Both the position numbers and the translations under genes were made by a program. The notes beneath the pieces are model-generated. The model was not told the origin of the DNA. It saw only the letters and a list, made by a program, of their open reading frames with translations, and ran no database searches. From Hyphomicrobiales bacterium (GTDB taxonomy: Bacteria; Pseudomonadota; Alphaproteobacteria; Rhizobiales; Methyloligellaceae): DNA of 35,367 nt. The stretch's first letter is position 1; each line of letters opens with the position of its first letter. Below are positions 29,564 to 35,367 of this stretch, in pieces. The DNA lies in contig JAJFHQ010000014.1 in assembly GCA_021775525.1 (NCBI GenBank), forward strand, positions 1-35,367, written 5' to 3'.

Positions 29564-30793
29564 ATGCGCCATTTTACCAAATGGTCATTGGCTGCTGTTG
29601 CAACGGCTGCGATGATGGGAACGTCATCGCTTGCATATGCGGCTTGTGAAGATCTTACGCTCGGTTCTGCGATCTCGTTTACCGGCAAATACTCAACAAA
29701 TGGCATTCATGCCAAGAACGGGTATGACCTGGCCGCGAAAAAAATCAATGAGATGGGCGGCGTCAAGGTTGGAGACAAGTGCTACAATTTCAAGATCAAA
29801 TATTATGACGATGAGTCTACACCAGCTCGTACAGCACAGCTCCTTGAGCGTCTGATCAAGCAGGATGGCGTCAAATATTTCCTGGGTCCATACAGCTCTG
29901 CAACGACCAAGGCTGCTGCTCCGATTATGGAGAAGTACAAAATTCCCATGGTCGAGGCTGAAGGTGCGTCTCGCTCGTTGTTCAACAAAGGTTACAAATA
30001 TCTGTTCGCGGTTCTTTCGACCTCCGAGCAGTACCTGGCCAGCTCAGTAGCTCTTGCTGCGGAAATTGCCAAAAAGAACGGCAAGAAACCTGGTGACGTG
30101 AAAGTTGCGATGGCGTTTGAGAACGATCCGTTCTCACTCGATGTTCGTGCTGGTGTTCTCGACGACGTCAAGAAGCACGGCCTGAAAGTTGTCATCGATG
30201 ACAAGCTTCCGCGCGACCTGTCAGACATGTCGGCAACCTTGACCAAGGTGAAGGCGCTCAAGCCTGACCTGCTTCTTATCTCCGGTCACTCGAAAGGTGC
30301 TGCTACGGCGGGCCGCCAGATCAAGGAACTGAAGATTGACACGCCGATGATTGCTCTCACGCATTGTGAAGCAGCCAAGGTCACGGTCAAATATGGCGAC
30401 TCCGCCAATGGTTTGCTCTGCCCGACCCAGTGGGCCGAAACGTTGAGCTACAAGGGCGCTGCCTTTGGTTCGGCAGCCGACTACGACAAGCTCTTCAAGG
30501 CGAGCTTTGACGGCTACAAGAATGTTCCATATCAATCAGCTCAGGCTTCTGCGGCCGTGCTGGTCTGGGCCGATGCCATCAAGCGCGCCCAGTCACTTGA
30601 TACGGAAAAGATTCGCGACGCCCTTTCCAAGACCGACCTGAAAACATTCTATGGCAGCATCAAGTTCTCTGCGGCAGGCAACAATATTGCCAAGCCAATG
30701 GTGCTTCGTCAGATCCAGGACGGAAAATACAATGTGGTTGCACCATCAGAATGGGCCTCTCACAAAATCGACTTTCCGCGCAAAGCTCAGTAA
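29564..30793 (+). CDS. Branched-chain/hydrophobic amino-acid ABC transporter, substrate-binding protein
   Basis: The 409-residue protein has a clear signal peptide (MRHFTKWSLAAVATAAMMGT, then SSLAYA and cleavage before ACEDLT). The periplasmic-binding fold of the LivJ/LivK family (type 1) follows: LGSAISFTGKYSTNGIHAKNG, YDDESTPARTAQLLERLIKQDGV, FLGPYSSATTKAAAPIMEKY and so on. It captures the substrate in the periplasm for the permease encoded next. The substrate may be a branched-chain amino acid, amide or aromatic compound; sequence does not say. The frame opens further upstream, but GGAGG before ATG 29564 and the signal peptide fix the start. A strong hairpin follows the stop. Confidence 0.93.
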   Translation: MRHFTKWSLAAVATAAMMGTSSLAYAACEDLTLGSAISFTGKYSTNGIHAKNGYDLAAKKINEMGGVKVGDKCYNFKIKYYDDESTPARTAQLLERLIKQDGVKYFLGPYSSATTKAAAPIMEKYKIPMVEAEGASRSLFNKGYKYLFAVLSTSEQYLASSVALAAEIAKKNGKKPGDVKVAMAFENDPFSLDVRAGVLDDVKKHGLKVVIDDKLPRDLSDMSATLTKVKALKPDLLLISGHSKGAATAGRQIKELKIDTPMIALTHCEAAKVTVKYGDSANGLLCPTQWAETLSYKGAAFGSAADYDKLFKASFDGYKNVPYQSAQASAAVLVWADAIKRAQSLDTEKIRDALSKTDLKTFYGSIKFSAAGNNIAKPMVLRQIQDGKYNVVAPSEWASHKIDFPRKAQ

Positions 30794-30813
30794 GCTCAGC
30801 AGCATGGTTTTTG

Positions 30814-30842
30814 CCGCCGCCCCGGTTTACCCGGGGCGGCGG
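30814..30842 (+). terminator. 12-bp perfect hairpin between the binding-protein and permease genes
   Basis: Arms CCGCCGCCCCGG and CCGGGGCGGCGG enclose the loop TTTAC. There is no T-tract. In ABC operons such structures stabilise the upstream message or cut read-through, so that binding protein is made in excess over the membrane parts. Confidence 0.8.
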
Positions 30843-30886
30843 AACTTTCATCGCAAAGAATTATCGGCGGTTAGGGGGAGCTACTC

Positions 30887-31795
30887 ATGCTTGATAATCT
30901 CAATCTGCTCGTGCTCGCGCCATTTTTGAATGTCCAGCTCCTGGTTGACGGGCTTTTCATCGGGGCAATCTTCGCGCTTGCGTCATTCGGCCTCGCGTTG
31001 GTTTGGGGCGTGATGAACGTCAAAAACCTGTGCCAGGGCGAGTATGTCATCATGGGCGGGTATTTTGCCTGGTACATGGGTGCGCAGGGTATCCATCCGA
31101 TGTTGGCAATGCCCGTTGCGGCCGTTGGGATGTTCGCTTTCGGCTGGGTCATCTACAAGATGATTATCTCGCGTGTTGTCGAGAAGGACATGTTCACCTC
31201 TCTGTTGGCCACATTCGGCTTGGCGATCGTGATCCAGCAGGGCTTAAACCTGGCTTTTGGTCCTGAGGTTCAGGTGGCCGAGTCAGGATACAGCACCCAC
31301 ACCATTCCCATGTTGGGCGGCAGCATCACTGTCGCTGAAATCCGGTTTTACTCATTCCTGATCTGTTGTGCTTTCGCTGCCGCGATCATTGGCTTTATGA
31401 AAATGAGCAGAATGGGGCAGGCCATCCGCGCAACGGCACAGGATGTCCGCGCCGCGAAGGTGATGGGGATCGATACCGAACAGGTTTTTGCATTTACCTA
31501 CGCGCTTAATGCCGCGGTTTGCGGTGTTGCCGGTGTTCTCATTTCGATGATCTGGGTTATTCAACCCTTCTATGGAATCACTCATTCAATTCGCTCTTTC
31601 GTGGTCGTCACCGCCGCCGGATTTGGTAATTTTCCCGGTGTAATCATGGCGGCCTTCGGGCTTGGTGTCGCGGAACAATTTGGCGGGTTCATATTTGGCG
31701 CCGAGATGCAGCAAGTGACCGTCGTTGGTGCGCTTTTGCTGGTCTTGATCTGGCGCCAGGTTCAGATGGCCCGGTATAGGCAGGCAGTACAATGA
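30887..31795 (+). CDS. livH: Branched-chain amino-acid ABC transporter permease, LivH type
   Basis: The 302-residue inner-membrane protein has about eight helices. LLVDGLFIGAIFALASFGLALVWGVMNVKNLCQGEYVIMGGYFAWY is the standard LivH start. MGQAIRATAQDVRAAKVMGID is the cytosolic coupling loop that meets the ATPase, and VVTAAGFGNFPGVIMAAFGLG is the conserved end. It forms the channel with the LivM-type protein, whose gene overlaps by 4 bp. GGGGGAG lies ahead of the ATG. Confidence 0.93.
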   Translation: MLDNLNLLVLAPFLNVQLLVDGLFIGAIFALASFGLALVWGVMNVKNLCQGEYVIMGGYFAWYMGAQGIHPMLAMPVAAVGMFAFGWVIYKMIISRVVEKDMFTSLLATFGLAIVIQQGLNLAFGPEVQVAESGYSTHTIPMLGGSITVAEIRFYSFLICCAFAAAIIGFMKMSRMGQAIRATAQDVRAAKVMGIDTEQVFAFTYALNAAVCGVAGVLISMIWVIQPFYGITHSIRSFVVVTAAGFGNFPGVIMAAFGLGVAEQFGGFIFGAEMQQVTVVGALLLVLIWRQVQMARYRQAVQ

Positions 31796-32895
31796 CCATT
31801 GTTGCAAACGAGAGGGCCGATACGGTTGAGCCAACGGCTCGGCGTATGATCACGCCCAACGACCTGATTATGTTCGGAGCGATTGTGCTGTTTGGCATCG
31901 TTGGACCCTTATTGTTCCCGAACTACACATTCCAGATCGCCGTCCTGTGGCTCATGGTTCTGTTCGCGCAGACGTGGGACGTAATGGGCGGACAGATGGG
32001 GTACAATTCTCTGGGTAACATCTTTTTCTTCGGTGCAGGCATGTACATCTGCACCGTGACGCAGATAGGCCTGTTTACCGATGTCGGGCTATACACTTCG
32101 TCATCGGATGGAGGCTCGTTTCTTTTCACTCCCGACCAGTATTACATTGGGGTGGCTGTAGGTCTGTTGTTCGCCGCCATTGGCTCTTCGCTGCTGGCAG
32201 TGGCCTTGGGCTGGATAGTTTTCGGACTGCGGGGCCCCTATTTTGCTATCGGCACACTTGGTATTGCACTGGGCGCTGGGGAACTCGTTGGCGCATGGGA
32301 ATGGGTCGGCGGCGGTGGTGGAATTCCCATTCCCGTCTATCCCGGTAGCGGTGACGGGAAATCTTTCTTCTATTATTGCCTGTGCTTCGGGGCGGCGATG
32401 GCGACCTTTGTTTTTCTGAAGTGGTTGTATTCCACTCGTTTCGGTCTTGCCATCAACGCCATCCGCGATGATGAGGAAAAGGCTGAAGCCATGGGCGTCC
32501 ATACCATGCGTCACAAGACCGTGGCCTGGGCCATCTCAGCATTTTTCTTGGGTATTTCCGGTGGTCTATTCGGCAATATGACCGGGTTTATTGAGCCTTT
32601 GGAAGTTGCGTTTCCCGCGCCTACCTTCGGCCTGTTCATGGTTGCAATGGCGCTTTTGGGAGGGAAGGGGACGATTTGGGGGCCCGTAATCGGCGCCATT
32701 CTGTTCCATATCGTCAAGGAAGCCACATGGACTTATTTCCTTGGCTGGCAGTGGGTCGCTCTTGGCGTGATCATCATCGTCAACATTGTATTTTTCCAGC
32801 AGGGCATTGTCGGCTGGTTGCAGGAGAAATATCCGGCCTGGTTCGGTATAGAAGTCGAAGAGCGCCCATCTGGCGTCAAGGGGGCGGCTGAATGA
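31792..32895 (+). CDS. livM: Branched-chain amino-acid ABC transporter permease, LivM type
   Basis: The 367-residue inner-membrane protein starts with a polar segment (about residues 1-25) before the helices. WDVMGGQMGYNSLGNIFFFGAGMY is the LivM-type signature, and FGLAINAIRDDEEKAEAMGVHTMRHK is the coupling loop, followed by FFLGISGGLFGNMTGFIEP and MALLGGKGTIWGPVIGAI. A Gly-rich loop (VGGGGGIPIPVYPGSGDGKS) is periplasmic. It overlaps both neighbours by 4 bp, so translation is coupled. It pairs with the LivH-type protein. Confidence 0.93.
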   Translation: MTIVANERADTVEPTARRMITPNDLIMFGAIVLFGIVGPLLFPNYTFQIAVLWLMVLFAQTWDVMGGQMGYNSLGNIFFFGAGMYICTVTQIGLFTDVGLYTSSSDGGSFLFTPDQYYIGVAVGLLFAAIGSSLLAVALGWIVFGLRGPYFAIGTLGIALGAGELVGAWEWVGGGGGIPIPVYPGSGDGKSFFYYCLCFGAAMATFVFLKWLYSTRFGLAINAIRDDEEKAEAMGVHTMRHKTVAWAISAFFLGISGGLFGNMTGFIEPLEVAFPAPTFGLFMVAMALLGGKGTIWGPVIGAILFHIVKEATWTYFLGWQWVALGVIIIVNIVFFQQGIVGWLQEKYPAWFGIEVEERPSGVKGAAE

Positions 32896-33635
32896 GTAAT
32901 CTTGTTGAAGTCCGCAATGTTTCGAAAGCGTTCGGCGGTGTTATTGCGAATGATGATATTTCCATTGATGTGCCGGAAGGACAGATCACTGGGCTTATAG
33001 GTCCCAATGGGTCTGGCAAGACCACGCTGTTCAATTCGGTTGTCGGATATCATCCAATCGATTCGGGGTCGATCAAGTTCAAGGGCAAGGAAATTTCCAA
33101 GTACCGTGTCCAGCAGATCGCGCGTCTTGGAATGCTTCGGACATTCCAGCAAACACGAATCTACGGGAACATGAACTGTATCGACAACATGTTGATATCC
33201 GTGCCGCACCGTAAGGCAGTCTTCTTCGACATGTTCAAGCCGTATCCCAACGAGCTTCGCGAAAAGGCCGAGGATCTGCTGGATTTCGTCGGATTGTATG
33301 AAAAGCGCAAGCTGAACTCGGGTGATCTCTCCTTTGGTCAGCAGAAGCTTCTGGAGTTTGCCATGGCGCTCATGAACGAGCCGGAGCTGCTGCTTCTGGA
33401 CGAGCCGACGGCCGGCATCAACCCAACACTTATCAACGGTCTGATTGACAGGTTAAAGCGGGCCAATACGGAGTTCGGCATTACTTTGTTCATAATCGAA
33501 CACAATATGCGCGTCATCATGAACATGGCTGACAATATCTATTGTCTGGCACATGGTGAATTATTGGCAGCTGGAAATCCTGATGATATCCAGAATGATC
33601 AAAGCGTAATTGATGCCTATTTGGGAGCGCATTAA
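32892..33635 (+). CDS. livG: Branched-chain amino-acid ABC transporter ATPase, LivG type
   Basis: The 247-residue ATPase has Walker A GPNGSGKTTL near residue 40, the Q-loop in MLRTFQQTRIYGNM, the signature LSFGQQKLLEFAMAL, Walker B LLLDEPTAGINP, and the switch His in FIIEHNMRVIM. It powers uptake with the LivF-type partner. Its stop shares one base with the start of the next gene (TAATG). Confidence 0.94.
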   Translation: MSNLVEVRNVSKAFGGVIANDDISIDVPEGQITGLIGPNGSGKTTLFNSVVGYHPIDSGSIKFKGKEISKYRVQQIARLGMLRTFQQTRIYGNMNCIDNMLISVPHRKAVFFDMFKPYPNELREKAEDLLDFVGLYEKRKLNSGDLSFGQQKLLEFAMALMNEPELLLLDEPTAGINPTLINGLIDRLKRANTEFGITLFIIEHNMRVIMNMADNIYCLAHGELLAAGNPDDIQNDQSVIDAYLGAH

Positions 33636-34606
33636 TGGCGACCAAGAAATCAACAAAAAAAACAACACGCAAAAAAACCGCACAGAAGCCGGCTGCCTCA
33701 AAAACCAGGCGTGCTGCACCAAAAGCGAAATCAACGCAGCACAGGCGTGGTAAAAACATCACCGGTTATGGGGCCGGAGGTGTAGATAACGTAATTTCGG
33801 TCGAAGAGGTGACACGTCAGGTCGAAGCGATTGCTGAAGAAGTTTCAGTCAAACAGCTTGATAGCCTGGTGAAGGGAGAGCCTTTTCTGCAGATCGATGA
33901 TCTGCGAGCCGGTTACGGCAAAATGCAGATTCTGCACAACCTGAATTTGCGCGTGGGGCGTAAGCAATCCCTTTGCCTGATCGGGCCGAATGGAGCGGGA
34001 AAGTCAACCATTCTGCATGCGATTTTTGGTTTTAATGACATCTTTGATGGGCGGATCACCATAAACAATAATGGTGAAGAACGGGATGTTACCAGCCTGA
34101 CGCCGAACCAGAAACTGAGCCAGGCCGGCATTGCCTATATTCTCCAGGACAAGTCGGTTTTTCCCAATATGACGGTTGAAGAAAATCTCTGGATGGGCGG
34201 GTTTCTGATGAACAAGCCTGTTGAATCCAAACGTGCAACCGAGCGGGTTTTTGATAAATATCCCCGTCTTGCCGCGCGTCGCAAACATCAGGCCAAGGTA
34301 TTATCGGGTGGCGAGCGCCGCTTACTTGAAATTTCCCGTGCGCTTGTGATGGAACCGGAAATTCTGCTCGTCGATGAACCGTCTATTGGTCTTGAGCCAC
34401 GCTTCATCGACATGGTGTTCGAGATCCTGCACGATCTTCAGCATGGAGAAGGCAAGACCATCGTGATGGTTGAGCAGAATGCAAAGAAGGGGCTTGAGTT
34501 TGCCGATATCGGTTACGTGCTCGTTTCTGGCGTCGTGGCCATTGCCGGTGAGGGAGACAAGCTTCTCAAGAACCCTGAAGTGGGCCGTCTATTCCTCGGC
34601 GGCTAG
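33635..34606 (+). CDS. livF: Branched-chain amino-acid ABC transporter ATPase, LivF type, with Lys-rich N-terminal extension
   Basis: Residues from about 83 on are a normal LivF ATPase: Walker A GPNGAGKST at 117-125, LQDKSVFPNMTVEENLWMGG, signature LSGGERRLLEISRAL, Walker B LLVDEPSIGLEP and the switch region VMVEQNAKKG. The first 45 residues form a strongly basic stretch (MATKKSTKKTTRKKTAQKPA and onward), like histone H1-type or nucleoid-protein tails, followed by a short acidic helix (ISVEEVTRQVEAIAEE). Usual LivF proteins are about 235 residues and lack this. The start at 33635 is supported by GGGAG upstream and by overlap with the livG stop, so the extension looks genuine. Its role is unknown. 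Confidence 0.92.
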   Translation: MATKKSTKKTTRKKTAQKPAASKTRRAAPKAKSTQHRRGKNITGYGAGGVDNVISVEEVTRQVEAIAEEVSVKQLDSLVKGEPFLQIDDLRAGYGKMQILHNLNLRVGRKQSLCLIGPNGAGKSTILHAIFGFNDIFDGRITINNNGEERDVTSLTPNQKLSQAGIAYILQDKSVFPNMTVEENLWMGGFLMNKPVESKRATERVFDKYPRLAARRKHQAKVLSGGERRLLEISRALVMEPEILLVDEPSIGLEPRFIDMVFEILHDLQHGEGKTIVMVEQNAKKGLEFADIGYVLVSGVVAIAGEGDKLLKNPEVGRLFLGG

Positions 34607-35367
34607 CGCGCAGCGACATTTCCGATAGGTTTACCGGAAAAAACAGTGCCCTCGCACTTGGAGCCGGCCGCGTTCAAGCGGGCACATAGCCGTGCAGCTG
34701 AGGCTGCGTTTTCAAATGGACCCACGATCAGCTTGTGATGGTCGCGCTTGTTTTCTTCGTCCGTCATGGATTTCACGCTGCGCGGCTGGAGCTTGCTGAG
34801 CAGCTTTGGATGACGCCGCTTGAGTGATATCCATCGCTCGTCCAGCGCCTCCGCCTTTATCCCCGTTGCCAGTTCAACCGCGAATAGCGTGCGTTTTGGC
34901 GCAGCCTGTCCGGCTATCGGGAGAGGTGCGGTGGGAAAATCCGAGGCAAAACCATCAGCGGGCATGTCCAGCATGGATATTTCAACTTTGGGTGCCGGGG
35001 TTGAACGTGCTGACGTCTCTTTTCTTGACTCCTCTTTGCTTAATTCAGTTTGTGCCGGTATTTCAGGCTCGCGTGGAAGCGCGGAAGTCGCTGGACCAAA
35101 TGCGGTCTCCAGAGTCTTGATATGGGCCTTGAGCGCGGTATTTTCTTTTTTGGAAGCTTCAAGTGAACCCTTGAGGAGATCGATTTCAGACCGCATCCGC
35201 ACCAGCGCTTGTGACAGCGATGGATCACTTGGCTCATGAGCCTTCTGCGGGCTGGTTTGTTTTGCAAAAAGTGAGGGTTTCATCTGCGCAGTTTTTGGGC
35301 CATCAAAAGATTGAAACAGGAAAAAAAAATAGACCAGCGCGATGGTGCCGAGCGTAAGCCAGGAAAT
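34603..35367 (-). CDS. Membrane-anchored SPOR-domain-like protein, cut by the right edge
   Basis: The frame runs from the edge to a stop at 34603 (254 residues visible). An ATG at 35283 exists, but the frame stays open upstream and codes for a membrane helix (LTLGTIALVYFFFLF), so the true start lies outside the window. After the helix come a coiled-coil stretch (MRSEIDLLKGSLEASKKENTALKAHIKTLE), a Pro/Ser linker and a C-terminal domain (about the last 90 residues). That domain has FAVELATGIKAEALDERW, LIVGPFENAASAARLCARLNAAG and the end CEGTVFSGKPIG, like SPOR domains, which bind peptidoglycan at division sites. The stop overlaps the livF end by 4 bp, convergent. Confidence 0.75.
   Translation of the reverse strand: MSWLTLGTIALVYFFFLFQSFDGPKTAQMKPSLFAKQTSPQKAHEPSDPSLSQALVRMRSEIDLLKGSLEASKKENTALKAHIKTLETAFGPATSALPREPEIPAQTELSKEESRKETSARSTPAPKVEISMLDMPADGFASDFPTAPLPIAGQAAPKRTLFAVELATGIKAEALDERWISLKRRHPKLLSKLQPRSVKSMTDEENKRDHHKLIVGPFENAASAARLCARLNAAGSKCEGTVFSGKPIGNVAAR

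Overview
The window looks like the chromosome of an alphaproteobacterium, most likely of the Rhizobiales/Parvibaculales type. Three things point there: the gene order gyrA - coaD - peptidyl-prolyl isomerase - queA - tgt; two SOS boxes of the alphaproteobacterial GTTC-N7-GTTC form; and a GyrA with the long acidic insert in its C-terminal domain that is usual in this class. I could not check the species.

Positions 1-2000 are an accessory patch. A gene of unknown function runs off the left edge. A remnant of a GIY-YIG endonuclease gene contains an in-frame 39-bp tandem repeat. Next comes a two-gene unit: a four-helix membrane protein of the SLATT/DUF4231 type, followed 12 bp later by a TIR-like (MTH538/DUF1863, ThsB-like) protein. 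The pair resembles a Thoeris-like anti-phage system in which a TIR enzyme would signal to a membrane-pore effector. It is the best candidate here for an undescribed system.

Positions 2000-9200 carry DNA repair and housekeeping genes: a secreted CAP-domain protein, a TauE/SafE permease lying between uvrA and a second, decayed copy of the uvrA 3' end, then uvrA preceded by a GNAT acetyltransferase with its own SOS promoter, a MAPEG protein, and ssb with a second SOS promoter and a possible leader peptide. Positions 9400-13230 hold a His/Arg-rich exported protein, a 31-residue membrane peptide, a CDF metal transporter, a DSD1/D-threonine-aldolase-like PLP enzyme, a small periplasmic protein and a MarC protein.

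Positions 13430-21950 are gyrA with its promoter, a LysE exporter, coaD, two cyclophilins (one a predicted lipoprotein), queA and tgt (queuosine synthesis), and a convergent EamA transporter. This Tgt lacks three of the four usual zinc ligands.

Positions 22000-25000 hold tRNA-Lys(UUU), a DUF2946 protein and a PCu(A)C copper chaperone, an unknown Cys- and Lys-rich exported protein, and about 600 bp without a gene. That stretch is rich in hairpins and ends in a strong intrinsic terminator, so it may encode a structured RNA. Positions 25190-28160 are a malonate operon (malonyl-CoA decarboxylase and malonyl-CoA synthetase) behind a palindromic operator. A YpfJ-type zinc metalloprotease follows. 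The right end is a complete branched-chain/hydrophobic amino-acid ABC transporter operon whose last ATPase has a Lys-rich N-terminal extension, and a convergent SPOR-domain membrane protein cut by the window edge.
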